Assembly (NCBI GenBank): GCA_964437445.1
Contig: CAYTGR010000024.1
Coordinates: 3,167 to 67,166, forward strand
DNA from: CAYTGR01 sp964437445
GTDB lineage: Bacteria > Chloroflexota > Anaerolineae > B4-G1 > SLSP01
Direction: 5' to 3'
Length of the DNA: 64,000 bases
Shown: piece after piece, positions 8,053 to 16,750 of the stretch
Numbering within the stretch: position 1 is the stretch's first letter
Layout: each line of letters starts with the position of its first letter
Translations under genes and position numbers: made by a program
The notes under the pieces: model-generated
Told to the model about the DNA's origin: nothing
Database searches by the model: none
The model's input: the letters and a program-made list of their open reading frames with translations, nothing else

Positions 8053-9596
8053 CGGTTCATCACCACCCACAAGATCAGCAACAAGAACAACAACGACCAG
8101 AGCAAGGCGCCATTTCCCTCTATCACGTCGGCCAGTCCCCGCACCACCCCCAAGAGATTCTCCGCCCCGCGCCACAAGGCCCGGTAGAACCACTGCAAAT
8201 CTAAAATCTCCCACAGGACCTGAACCCGGCGGAACCACTCTCGGGTAGCCGCCCCGTGCCAGTTAAGAGCACCGGCCAGGATCACCGTCACGACCCACAG
8301 GATCAGAGCCAGCCAGGAAAATCCGGCCGGCGTCACCGTGGCGGTCCCCACCAGCACCCCCAACGGCAGCACCAGGCCCACCGCTACGCAGGCCCGTTGC
8401 CAGGGATGCGGCAGCGAGACCGCTCCCTGGGCCGGCCGGTGTAATCCTTGCAGCAATGCCGCGCCGGCGAACATGGCCCCTAACAAAAACACGATCCGCC
8501 AACCCCAACCTGAGGCCAGCAACGCGGCACGATAAAGCTCACCGAGGGGTGAAGGCGGTACTCCCAACAAAAAGAGCGTCACCCCCCAGGCGGGCCACGA
8601 CCAGAGCGGAGCGCGACGGTCGCGCCCGCGCATCAGAGAGAGCACCGTTGTCGCCACCAGCCAGGTAGCCGCGCCGGCCATCAGGAGGGCGCCAGAGCCG
8701 GTTGCCACCGCCCCGGCCACCAAAACGCCCAGCAGCGCGTGAGTTGCCCACAAGACCGCGGTTGTCTCCTGCGCCGCCCAGGCCGCAAGCCCCCCCCAGA
8801 GCAACGCCAGGGCCCCCCAAGGCATCACCCAGGCGGGCAGTCGTTCCAACCCGGGCAGGGAGAGCAGCCGGTAAAGCAATCCGATCCCCAACAGCGGCCC
8901 CAGTGAAGCCAGCAAGTTCAGCAACCGGGGAACGCCAGGCCGCCGGGGTAAGACAAGGTGGAAGGGATATAACCCCACCCGCACCAAGGCTGTGATCACC
9001 AGCAGCACCAGCACCGCCGCCGAAGGGCGCATCAACCACCAAAGCAGACTGACCCCCTGCAACTCCAGTAACAGGAAAATCCCCCACAGCAGCAGAGAGG
9101 CGATCCCCTGCAGCGCCGTCCCCAACGTCACGCGCTCGCCCTCGCCGCCGGCCATCAAGCCGGCCGCCGCCACCACCAGATCCAGGACCGCCCAGGTAGC
9201 CAGCGTCGCCAGCAACGAACCGCTGGCTAACCCCAACCAGGCGATCAGCAGCGCCAGCAGCGCCAGAAAACCCACCAACGGGATGGTGGAACGGCGATCG
9301 GCCAGCTCGACCCAGGCCGTCGCACTCACAGCGACGCCCAGGGCCAGCCCCAGCCACCAGACCGGCGGGGTCAGGTCCATGACAATGACGCCGGCCAGCA
9401 CCGCCGAGGGAGACCAAAGCGAGATCATCCAACGCGCTGTGGTGGGCAACAACAGCCAGATGAGAGTCAACCCCGTCAGCCAGGCAGCCGTCAACGGTTT
9501 GCGCAAGGGATGGAGCTGGGGGATCAGCTCCACGCCCAATAGCAATAACAACCCGCCAAGGCCGGTATAAATGAGCAACGGGTAGAAGTATTCCAT
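8049..9596 (-). CDS. Complex I NuoL/M-like membrane subunit, divergent
   Basis: A 515-residue protein with about 14 hydrophobic helices, first gene of the unit. The start is the ATG at 9596, with GGAG 7 bases upstream; the TTG four codons earlier lacks a better site. The segment ITALVRVGLYPFHLVLPRRP (~202-221) corresponds to the TM7/8 signature KxxxxPFHxWLP of antiporter-like subunits, but with Arg where the proton-path Lys is expected. The TM5 Glu position appears to be Asp (WAVLDLVV). A C-terminal amphipathic stretch (REWFRRVQVLWEILDLQWFY) and final helix recall the NuoL tail in shorter form. It is clearly related to the family but far from canonical subunits, so a true pump, a relict or an accessory membrane complex all remain possible. 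Confidence 0.72.
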   Translation of the reverse strand: MEYFYPLLIYTGLGGLLLLLGVELIPQLHPLRKPLTAAWLTGLTLIWLLLPTTARWMISLWSPSAVLAGVIVMDLTPPVWWLGLALGVAVSATAWVELADRRSTIPLVGFLALLALLIAWLGLASGSLLATLATWAVLDLVVAAAGLMAGGEGERVTLGTALQGIASLLLWGIFLLLELQGVSLLWWLMRPSAAVLVLLVITALVRVGLYPFHLVLPRRPGVPRLLNLLASLGPLLGIGLLYRLLSLPGLERLPAWVMPWGALALLWGGLAAWAAQETTAVLWATHALLGVLVAGAVATGSGALLMAGAATWLVATTVLSLMRGRDRRAPLWSWPAWGVTLFLLGVPPSPLGELYRAALLASGWGWRIVFLLGAMFAGAALLQGLHRPAQGAVSLPHPWQRACVAVGLVLPLGVLVGTATVTPAGFSWLALILWVVTVILAGALNWHGAATREWFRRVQVLWEILDLQWFYRALWRGAENLLGVVRGLADVIEGNGALLWSLLFLLLILWVVMNR

Positions 9597-9731
9597 GCGG
9601 AACTCCAACGGGATATTCTAACACATAACCCACCTCTGACAAGCATCCCGTGAGAGGGAGCAAAAATAGCGGGGCCTGGTGGTCGGCCCCGTGCAGCGGG
9701 AAGAAAAGCATTTTAAAAATCTCTGCTGCGA

Positions 9732-9759
9732 TTGACTTGCACTCCTGTTGCGGTACAAT
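9732..9759 (+). promoter_or_regulatory. Sigma-70-type promoter of the PASTA kinase gene
   Basis: TTGACT (9732-9737) and TACAAT (9754-9759) are separated by 16 bases, 28 bases upstream of the kinase ATG. The divergent complex I-like unit starts at 9596 on the other strand. Confidence 0.65.
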
Positions 9760-9787
9760 GATCAAGATTTCAGAGGAGAACCCAACC

Positions 9788-11740
9788 ATGGACCCTGTCA
9801 TTCTAAACCATCGTTACCGCCTGGATCGGCTGGCCGGGACCGGCGGCATGGCCGTCGTTTACCGGGGCTACGACCTGTTGCTGGATCGCCCGGTCGCCGT
9901 CAAGGTCCTGCGCGAGCCGTATGACAGCGATCCGGCCTTCCGGGCGCGTTTCCTGGCCGAAGCCCGGGCCGCGGCACGCCTGGACCACCCCAACATCATC
10001 CATATCTACGACGTTGGCGAGGATCAAACGCGCCCTTACATCGTTATGGAACTGGTGGAAGGGGAAGACCTGAAAGCACTGATCCGCCGCGAGGGCCCGC
10101 TCAGTATCCAGCGGGCGCTGGCGTTGGGCCGGCAGCTCTGCGCCGGGGTGGGAAATGCCCACCGGGCCGGCATCGTCCACTGCGATCTCAAACCGCAGAA
10201 CATCATCGTCACCCCCGCGGGGCAGGTCAAGGTAGCCGATTTCGGCATCGCGCGGGCTTTCAATGAAAGCAGTGCGCCCCGCCCTAAGGAGTCCGTGGTT
10301 TGGGGCAGCCCGCATTACATCGCGCCGGAACAGGCGGCCGGCGAGCCCCCCACGCCCGCCTCCGACGTTTACAGCATTGGGGTCATTCTCTACGAGCTGC
10401 TGACCGGCGTCCCGCCGTTCCACGACGAGGACGCCACCGCGCTGGTGCTCAAACACATGCAAGAGGAACCGGCCCCGCTAACCGCGCTGAATCCCCGCGT
10501 CCCGCCCCGGTTAGATGCCCTGGTGCGCAAAGTGCTCTCCAAGGACCCGGCAGCCCGTTTCCGCAATGCCGACCATCTCGGCGCTGTCCTGGATGAGTAC
10601 CTACGCCAGGGGGCCGAGCTGACTGCGCCGCGCGCCCCTGTCTCCGCCGGGACAGCGACCCCACCACCCCCGACCCGGTCCCAGCCGCCGCCGCCGCCGC
10701 CCGCCGCCCCTCTCGTTTCGGCACCGGCGATAGTAGAGGAGGATACCACCCCCATTGCGGCCGGTGGTTCTGATTGGCTCCTCTGGCTGCTCTGGGGCGT
10801 GGCCGCGATTGCAGTATTGGGACTGCTTCCCCTCTGGTTCTCGGTCTACCGGGCCTACAGCCAGGCCGCCCCTTTGTTGACTCCCGCCGCCGCTACCGCT
10901 ACCGTCACCCCAGCCGGCCCCCTGATCAACGTGCCCAACCTGATCGGCCTGCCGCTGGACGATGCCCAGCGGCTTGCCAACGGCAGCGGATTTCAGGTAG
11001 CGGTCCTGGGCGAGAAAGAGACCGCCGACGCCAGACCGGGCACAGTGATTGAGCAAAACCCCACCTTCGGCAGCCGCGCGGCCCAAAATAGCACGCTGAA
11101 CGTAGTGCTGGCCGCCGGGCAGGCGTTCACCATGCCCTCGGTCACCGGTTATCCCCTGGAGACCGTCCGTTCCGGGCTGGAATCGCGGGGCCTGGTCCTC
11201 GTCGTGGAAGAGCTCTGGAGTACCGACCCCGCCGGACAAATTATCGCGCAGGAGCCGGCCGCCGAAGCCCCTATCCGGGCCGGGGCCACCGTCACGTTGA
11301 GCGTTAGCGGCGGGTTAGACCGTCCCATCCCCCTCCAGGTGAACCTCAACGGGCTGGCTATGTTGGAAGACGCACTCCTTCCGCGCGTGGTTTTCCGTCC
11401 CGGCGACAGCATCCCCATCACGTTGCGCTGGCGCGCCACCCAGATGGCCGATCGTTCTTACACCGTCTTTGTCCACCTCATCACGCCCGACCTGACCCGC
11501 CTGGTGGCAGCCGGTGACTCCGAACCGATGAACGGCGTGCGGCCCACCACCTCCTGGCAGCCCGGCGAGCTGATCGTGGATCCGCACCAGATCATCATTG
11601 CACCGGATGCACCCGCCGGGACCTACCAGATCCGGGTCGGCCTCTACAGCGGCGACCAGCGCGTGCCGGTGACAGATCCTGGCCGCACCCAGGTGGTAGA
11701 CAACAGCATTTTTGTCGCCGAAGTCCAAATCCAGCCTTAA
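9788..11740 (+). CDS. Membrane Ser/Thr protein kinase with two PASTA domains
   Basis: A 650-residue PknB-like kinase. Start chosen at MDPVILNHRYRLDRLAG (9788) behind AGAGGAGAA; the frame is open further upstream but lacks kinase homology there. Kinase domain ~8-270: glycine loop AGTGGMAVVY, Lys39 in VAVKVL, catalytic loop HCDLKPQN (131-138), DFG at 151-153, APE in YIAPEQAA. HRD has become HCD, so this is a non-RD kinase, but the catalytic Asp remains. A Pro-rich linker is followed by one membrane helix (~322-347). Outside are two PASTA repeats (NVPNLIGLPLDDAQRLA and MPSVTGYPLETVRSGLE), which in this family sense peptidoglycan or muropeptides, then a ~130-residue beta-rich C-terminal domain. 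It probably links wall state to cytoplasmic phosphorylation. FtsH follows on the same strand with its own promoter. Confidence 0.93.
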   Translation: MDPVILNHRYRLDRLAGTGGMAVVYRGYDLLLDRPVAVKVLREPYDSDPAFRARFLAEARAAARLDHPNIIHIYDVGEDQTRPYIVMELVEGEDLKALIRREGPLSIQRALALGRQLCAGVGNAHRAGIVHCDLKPQNIIVTPAGQVKVADFGIARAFNESSAPRPKESVVWGSPHYIAPEQAAGEPPTPASDVYSIGVILYELLTGVPPFHDEDATALVLKHMQEEPAPLTALNPRVPPRLDALVRKVLSKDPAARFRNADHLGAVLDEYLRQGAELTAPRAPVSAGTATPPPPTRSQPPPPPPAAPLVSAPAIVEEDTTPIAAGGSDWLLWLLWGVAAIAVLGLLPLWFSVYRAYSQAAPLLTPAAATATVTPAGPLINVPNLIGLPLDDAQRLANGSGFQVAVLGEKETADARPGTVIEQNPTFGSRAAQNSTLNVVLAAGQAFTMPSVTGYPLETVRSGLESRGLVLVVEELWSTDPAGQIIAQEPAAEAPIRAGATVTLSVSGGLDRPIPLQVNLNGLAMLEDALLPRVVFRPGDSIPITLRWRATQMADRSYTVFVHLITPDLTRLVAAGDSEPMNGVRPTTSWQPGELIVDPHQIIIAPDAPAGTYQIRVGLYSGDQRVPVTDPGRTQVVDNSIFVAEVQIQP

Positions 11741-11765
11741 GCTCTAAACTTTTTGCCCATTCTCT

Positions 11766-11773
11766 GGTATAAT
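11766..11773 (+). promoter_or_regulatory. Extended -10 promoter of ftsH
   Basis: GGTATAAT with TG one base before the -10 (CTGGTATAAT) forms an extended -10 about 90 bases upstream of the ftsH start. No good -35 is seen, as is usual for extended -10 promoters. Confidence 0.5.
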
Positions 11774-11862
11774 GGCTTTCACTTATTGGAACTACTGTTG
11801 GCAGCCCATACAGTGGCGAGCGATCTATCAGCCCTGAGACAGGGCAGGAGGATGAAGTTGGT

Positions 11863-13767
11863 ATGAAAACGAGACCAGGCAATAGCACCTTTGTCTACCT
11901 GATTTTGATTGCTGCGGTCTTTTTCCTTGTCTACAGCTATCTGAACAGCGGCAGTCCCAGCCAAACCGTGCCGCTGCAAGAAGTAGCCCAGGAAATCCAG
12001 ACCGGCAAGGTAACGAGCATTAAAGTCAAAGGAGACGACCTGGAAATAGAATATACGGGCGGGAAAACTGCACTCTCGCGCAAAGAGCCCGAATCTACAA
12101 TTGTAGAGCAGTTGCAAGCCTACGGACTTGACCAGGAAACCCTGCAAAAGGTCAAAATCAGTATCGAGCAGCCCACCGATTGGGGGGCCTTATTCAACGC
12201 GGGCGGGACGTTGCTGGCTATCATCGCCTTGGGCGTGATGGCCTACCTCATCATCCGCCAGTTCCAGGGAGTCAACAACCAGGCGATCTCTTTCGGCAAA
12301 AGCCGCGCCCGGATGTTCAGCGGCGACCGGCCCACGGTCACTTTTGACGACGTCGCCGGCGTGACCGAGGCAAAGGAAGAACTCAAAGAGGTGGTGGAGT
12401 TCCTCAAGGAGCCACAGAAGTTCGTCAGCCTGGGCGCGCGCATCCCGAAAGGCGTGTTGTTGGTCGGCTCGCCCGGCACCGGCAAAACCTTGATGGCAAA
12501 GGCCGTCGCCGGGGAGGCCGGTGTCCCCTTTTTCAACATCTCCGGGTCCGAATTTGTGGAGATGTTTGTCGGCGTGGGGGCCAGTCGCGTCCGGGACCTG
12601 TTTGATCAGGCCAAGCGCCACAGTCCCTGCATCGTCTTCATTGACGAGATTGACGCCGTCGGCCGCTACCGTGGGGCCGGGTTGGGCGGCTCCCATGACG
12701 AGCGCGAGCAGACCCTTAACCAGATCCTGGTCGAGATGGATGGGTTTGACACCGACACGAACATTATCATCATCGCGGCGACCAACCGCCCTGACATTCT
12801 GGACCCGGCGCTGCTGCGGCCTGGCCGGTTTGACCGCCGCGTCGTGCTGGACCAGCCGGACATCGGGGGGCGCGATGCGATCTTCCGCGTCCACATGCGC
12901 GGCAAGCCAATTGAGCCGGAAGTGGATCCTCATGAGCTGGCCGCGGGGACACCCGGTTTCGTCGGGGCCGACATCGAGAACGTCGTCAACGAGGCCGCCA
13001 TCCTGGCTGCCCGCCGGGGCAAGCGGCGTATCGGGCGCAGCGAATTCCAGGAAGCGATTGAGCGGGTCGTCGCCGGCCCGGAGCGGCGCAGCCGGATCAT
13101 CTCGCAGGAGGAGCGGCGCGTCGTCGCTTACCACGAAGCCGGTCACGCCATCGTGGCGCACGTCCTCCCCAAATGTGACCCGGTCCGCAAGATTTCCATT
13201 GTGGCGCGGGGCATGGCCGCCGGCTACACGATCACCATGCCCGACGAGGATCGTTACCTCACCGCGCGCAGCAAAATGGAAGACGATATGGCTGCGATGC
13301 TCGGTGGGCGGTCTGCCGAAGAGATTGTTTTCAACGAAATCACCACCGGAGCGGCCAACGACCTGGAACAGGTGACCAAAATGGCGCGCGCGATGGTGAT
13401 GCGCTTCGGCATGAGCGACGCCCTGGGACCGCTGGTCTACGGCAAGAAAGAGGAACTCGTCTTCCTGGGCAAAGAGATTGGCGAGCAGCGCGACTACAGC
13501 GAATCCATGGCCCAGGCGATTGACGCCGAGGTACAGCGTTTGGTACGCCTGGCGCACGAGCGGGCCCGGGCAGTACTGCAGGAGCACCGCGAACAGCTGG
13601 ATCGGGTAGTCCAGGCGCTCCTGGAGCGCGAAACGCTGACCACCGAGGAGTTCGCCGCCGTTATGGATGGGCTGCCGATCCCCGAACGCAAACCGTCGGG
13701 CGGGACCAACCGGGAGTCCCCGCTCTCACCAGAAGCCGTGATCAAGCCCTCCCCGGCGACGGTCTGA
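11863..13767 (+). CDS. ftsH: ATP-dependent zinc metalloprotease FtsH
   Basis: A 634-residue membrane-anchored AAA+ protease, the normal length. Two N-terminal helices (11-27 and ~113-130) flank a small periplasmic domain. The AAA module has Walker A GSPGTGKT (~residue 203), Walker B CIVFIDEIDAV, the pore-type segment FVEMFVGVGASRVRDLF, and second region of homology RPDILDPALLRPGRFDR. The protease module has the zinc site HEAGH (424-428), and a downstream Asp in TTGAANDLEQVTKMA that fits the third ligand. FtsH removes damaged membrane proteins and regulators. Start: AGGAGG 11 bases before the ATG. A strong terminator follows the stop. In the pore motif region ISGSEFVEMF is normal for the family. 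Confidence 0.98.
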   Translation: MKTRPGNSTFVYLILIAAVFFLVYSYLNSGSPSQTVPLQEVAQEIQTGKVTSIKVKGDDLEIEYTGGKTALSRKEPESTIVEQLQAYGLDQETLQKVKISIEQPTDWGALFNAGGTLLAIIALGVMAYLIIRQFQGVNNQAISFGKSRARMFSGDRPTVTFDDVAGVTEAKEELKEVVEFLKEPQKFVSLGARIPKGVLLVGSPGTGKTLMAKAVAGEAGVPFFNISGSEFVEMFVGVGASRVRDLFDQAKRHSPCIVFIDEIDAVGRYRGAGLGGSHDEREQTLNQILVEMDGFDTDTNIIIIAATNRPDILDPALLRPGRFDRRVVLDQPDIGGRDAIFRVHMRGKPIEPEVDPHELAAGTPGFVGADIENVVNEAAILAARRGKRRIGRSEFQEAIERVVAGPERRSRIISQEERRVVAYHEAGHAIVAHVLPKCDPVRKISIVARGMAAGYTITMPDEDRYLTARSKMEDDMAAMLGGRSAEEIVFNEITTGAANDLEQVTKMARAMVMRFGMSDALGPLVYGKKEELVFLGKEIGEQRDYSESMAQAIDAEVQRLVRLAHERARAVLQEHREQLDRVVQALLERETLTTEEFAAVMDGLPIPERKPSGGTNRESPLSPEAVIKPSPATV

Positions 13768-13780
13768 TCCTGCACCTTTC

Positions 13781-13825
13781 AAAACGATCCTTGCGAAGCG
13801 TTAGTACTTCGCAAGGATCGTTTTT
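13781..13825. terminator. Rho-independent terminator after ftsH
   Basis: An 18-bp perfect stem (13781-13798 with 13807-13824), loop CGTTAGTA, A-tract before and T-tract after. Because both sides carry the A/T tracts it can also stop transcription arriving from the convergent gene at 13855. Confidence 0.95.
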
Positions 13826-13854
13826 ATATACACCGTAACAATTTCAGCAGTCCT

Positions 13855-14535
13855 CTATTCACGCCCCATCTTATCCCTGGCCAGAACAACCAGGAACCGG
13901 CCATGAATCGCGCCGACAAGGGTTCCCACCACAAGCAAGGTTGTGCCAACCACCAACACCGATTGCCAGATGGCCGGCATCTGGAAAGCGATGTCCATGC
14001 CCCAAAAGATGACCGGCATCCCGGCCGCCCAGGCGAGCATGTTTGCCGGCAGCCACAGATTGGCCCGCCTGACATGGCGGCGCAGTTCCCGCCCTTGGGC
14101 AAACGCCAGAACCGCCCCGGCAACCGCGCCCAGCCCGGCGGCCAGTAGCAGCGTGAGCCACGCGGCGGGTTCGGCTTGCGGCGTCTGCGCGGCCGACGCT
14201 TCCATGTCCATGAGGTCCATGAGCGTGGAGGGCAAGTACCCCAAGACATACGCCGCCAAAGCGCCGATGAACGTCGCCCGCCACCAGCGGAACGGGCGAA
14301 TCATCGGGAACCAGGGATGCATCGCCCACCACTGCGCCAACCCCACCACCGTCGCTTCAATAGCGCCGCTCAAGACCGAGAACGCAAAGGCGAGCAGAAT
14401 GCCCGCCATCCCCGGTACATCCATCCGGGAGAGCAGGAAACCGGTTACGGCAAAGGTGGCTCCCAGCCCCACGAGTTCAGAAAGTGCATTAGCAAGAGTC
14501 CAGCGCAACCAGAGAGAGTTGATTTTTTCCTTCAT
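13855..14535 (-). CDS. Integral membrane protein of unknown function
   Basis: A 226-residue protein with about six hydrophobic helices and short loops. It starts MKEKINSLWLRWTLANALSE, and has ARG/Trp-rich loops such as HPWFPMIRPFRWW and a short Met/Ala/Gln-rich loop near 110-125. The ATG at 14535 was taken; a GTG directly upstream is also possible. No enzymatic motif is seen. It is the third gene of a probable unit with the TetR and flavodoxin-fold genes (gap of 39 bases), so it may be induced together with them. I do not recognise the family. Confidence 0.7.
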   Translation of the reverse strand: MKEKINSLWLRWTLANALSELVGLGATFAVTGFLLSRMDVPGMAGILLAFAFSVLSGAIEATVVGLAQWWAMHPWFPMIRPFRWWRATFIGALAAYVLGYLPSTLMDLMDMEASAAQTPQAEPAAWLTLLLAAGLGAVAGAVLAFAQGRELRRHVRRANLWLPANMLAWAAGMPVIFWGMDIAFQMPAIWQSVLVVGTTLLVVGTLVGAIHGRFLVVLARDKMGRE

Positions 14536-14574
14536 CACATCACTTCACCCCACAAGTCCAATTCAACATTCTCG

Positions 14575-15885
14575 TCAGGCCATGCCCTGTTCATACGGTC
14601 GGCGCTTTAAGTCCCGTTGCGCGTCCCAGCGTTTGGCTTGCTGCCTCCAGCCGACTCCGCCCAGCAGCCGATACAGCCAGGCCGGGATGAAAGGCTTTGC
14701 GATGAATTTCTGCGCTTCGGCGGGAATGGGTTGACCTGACGCCAGCGAGTCGGCGGCGCGTTCCAGCGCCTTCTTGAGCGGGATGACCTGCCCGCCCGCC
14801 TGGTTCAACGGTTCGCCGTGGACCATCCCTTCGCCAGCACCCAACGCCAGACCGCCCAGCCACGCCAGGCCGGTTTGGACGGCAAATTCGGCACAGATGG
14901 CGAGCGCGTTGGCGTTGTGCTGCCACCCCGGGAAGCCGCAGTTGGCGAGGGCGGCGAATCCCTGGCCGGGGGCGGGATGTGCGGCGCGATGAGCGGCGAG
15001 CCGCTCCAGGAGCAGCATGACCGGTCCAGGCAGGGTATCCACATAGAGCGGGAAGGCCAGCACAGTCAGGTCGGCAGAATCCACCTGATTCAGCAGGGTC
15101 TCCATCTTCTGCGGGCTGTTCAGGAGAGGGTAGAGGGGGACGACTTCAGTTTCCAGGCCGCGCGCGGCAAGGCACTCCATCAGGTACGCGCCGATGGAAT
15201 GAGAAGTGCTTTTGTGCCCGCGCGGACTGCCCACCAGCAAGAGGGCGCGGCGCGGCGGGGTTGCCAGAGCCGAGAGCGCCTGCGGGGACGGCAGAACAGG
15301 CGCGGGGTCAGGCTCGCGGCGGGCAATCGCTTGGAGAGCCGCTTCGATTTGAGACGAGAGAGCCGCTTCGGGCGGGTTGCCCGTCACAATCTCCCCATGC
15401 GCGGCTGGCGCGTAAAAGTTCAGGCTGTTGCGCCAGACCAGATGCCGGAAGAGGCCCTCGGCGGCGGGGTTGGGCGCAGGCTGCCAGCCGATGGCGAGGA
15501 AATCGGGGTAGCGGTCGTAGCGTTTGGCATGATGGGTTTCGCCGTTGAGCGTGGCGAAGAAGGGCGCAATGTTTTGAATCTGGTGGTCAACGGCTTGCTT
15601 GAGCGTGGCACTGTAGCCGCCGAAGGTGATGGGCGTCAGGTAAACCAGCAGGTCGGCATGGACGATGGCGGCGGCGATAAGGCGGTTGTCATCATCCACT
15701 ATGCACGTGCCGGGAGTGCGCACCCAGCAGAAGAAGTCGCCCGCGCAGTTGCCGATTTTGCGCTCGCGCAGGGTGAAGGTCTCGACCGCGTGGTTTTGGG
15801 CGGCGAGTTGGCGCAGCAGTTCGGCGCGGATGCGCCCGGCAAGAGCGTCGTTAGCAGATGAGCCGTCTAAAATGACGATTTTCAT
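14575..15885 (-). CDS. Tandem flavodoxin-fold (NADPH-dependent FMN reductase-like) protein
   Basis: A 436-residue protein made of two flavodoxin-like domains. Start at the ATG at 15885 (MKIVILDGSS), with AGGAGA upstream; the long frame before it overlaps the TetR gene and is not coding. Domain 1 (~1-210) has the N-terminal beta strand with DGSS as phosphate loop, a Cys-containing FCWVRTPGTC segment and LLVYLTPITFGGYSATLKQ. Domain 2 (~240-400) repeats the fold: LLLVGSPRGHKSTSHSI as FMN-phosphate loop and VLAFPLYVDTLPGP. Such proteins usually bind FMN and reduce quinones, nitro compounds or iron. It lies 13 bases after the TetR gene, which suggests induction by a small electrophile or drug. The two-domain fusion is less common than single-domain enzymes. 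Confidence 0.8.
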   Translation of the reverse strand: MKIVILDGSSANDALAGRIRAELLRQLAAQNHAVETFTLRERKIGNCAGDFFCWVRTPGTCIVDDDNRLIAAAIVHADLLVYLTPITFGGYSATLKQAVDHQIQNIAPFFATLNGETHHAKRYDRYPDFLAIGWQPAPNPAAEGLFRHLVWRNSLNFYAPAAHGEIVTGNPPEAALSSQIEAALQAIARREPDPAPVLPSPQALSALATPPRRALLLVGSPRGHKSTSHSIGAYLMECLAARGLETEVVPLYPLLNSPQKMETLLNQVDSADLTVLAFPLYVDTLPGPVMLLLERLAAHRAAHPAPGQGFAALANCGFPGWQHNANALAICAEFAVQTGLAWLGGLALGAGEGMVHGEPLNQAGGQVIPLKKALERAADSLASGQPIPAEAQKFIAKPFIPAWLYRLLGGVGWRQQAKRWDAQRDLKRRPYEQGMA

Positions 15886-15898
15886 GGGTTTCTCCTGT

Positions 15899-16594
15899 TC
15901 AGGACAAAAAGAACTGTTTTTTGATGGACTGCATTTCGTACTCATACAGCCCCCCACCATCCGGCCCGAAGGGGGGAATTTGCCGCCCGATTTCCAGCGA
16001 GACAATCCCATGCACGCGCGCCCAGATGAGAATGGCCACCGAAAGACTGAAGGGGTGATATTCACCGCCAAATTGATGCCACTTTTCAAAGGCGGGGACG
16101 AAATCGGGATGAGGTGCAGGAAAATCAGGGGCATTCAGCCGCCCGGCCAGGCGCAGCGCGTCCACCACGCTGACCAGAGCGCTGAGTGAGCGCGCCGCCG
16201 CCGGAAAGACTTGTTCCATGGGGGCAACATAGCCGGGGAGGGGCGTGCCGAAGATAAGCTGGTAGCGCTCCGGGTAGGTGAGCGCCCACTGACGATAAGC
16301 CCGCCCCGTTGCCATCAGTCGCCCTTCCAGGTCGTCCGGCGGGACGGAATCGCGGGCAGCCAGTTGGGCATCGCCAAAGGAGGTATAGGCTTCGACGATG
16401 AGCGCCGTCACCAGCGCGTCACGGTCGGGGTAGTAGTTGTAGATGGCCGGGGCAGTGATACCCAGCTCGCGGGCAATGCCGCGCAGGCTGAGGGCCGGCG
16501 CGCCCAGTTGGGCGATCTGCCGCCAGGCGGTTTGGATGATGGCGGCTTGCAAATTGGGGTGTTGTTGAGTTTTGACAGGACGTACCATATTCAT
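15899..16594 (-). CDS. TetR-family transcriptional regulator
   Basis: A 231-residue repressor-type protein. The N-terminal helix-turn-helix is clear: AIIQTAWRQIAQLGAPALSL, then GIARELGITAPAIYNYYPDR. The C-terminal domain carries YPERYQLIFGTPLPGY, typical of the WHG-type TetR ligand domains. Start chosen at 16594 (MNMVRPVKTQQ) with AAAGG five bases upstream; the second Met at 16588 is possible. The promoter region has two AT-rich palindromes that are plausible operators. It heads an operon with the tandem flavodoxin protein, pointing to control of that enzyme and its own gene. The inducer is unknown. Confidence 0.88.
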   Translation of the reverse strand: MNMVRPVKTQQHPNLQAAIIQTAWRQIAQLGAPALSLRGIARELGITAPAIYNYYPDRDALVTALIVEAYTSFGDAQLAARDSVPPDDLEGRLMATGRAYRQWALTYPERYQLIFGTPLPGYVAPMEQVFPAAARSLSALVSVVDALRLAGRLNAPDFPAPHPDFVPAFEKWHQFGGEYHPFSLSVAILIWARVHGIVSLEIGRQIPPFGPDGGGLYEYEMQSIKKQFFLS

Positions 16595-16707
16595 TACCTT
16601 TGGAGCACAAGATTCCTTTAACGTAAAAATATACACCATATATTTACAGTATAAATATACAGCGTTTATTTAGATTTGTCAAGAGGCAAATTGCCTCTTG
16701 ACTTTTT
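16595..16707 (-). promoter_or_regulatory. Candidate TetR operators and a perfect palindrome
   Basis: Upstream of the TetR start lie two AT-rich dyads: 16623-16647 (GTAAA-ATAT arms, 10 of 11 positions symmetric) and 16649-16660 (GTATA/TATAC arms). They are spaced like paired TetR sites. At 16678-16702 there is a 12-bp perfect inverted repeat (GTCAAGAGGCAA arms) followed by five T on the plus strand. It looks like a terminator, but no plus-strand gene enters it. Confidence 0.5.
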
Positions 16708-16750
16708 CAACCGATTTTCATCCCGAAGCCGTCTGAATTCCCCACGCACC

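Noticed and set aside
9650..9787. Upstream start for the PASTA kinase
   Set aside because: The frame is open, but it crosses the promoter, and the kinase fold and SD fit the ATG at 9788.
16678..16707. Terminator with T-tract on the plus strand
   Set aside because: The stem is good, but no plus-strand gene ends nearby; it may belong to the intergenic repeats instead.
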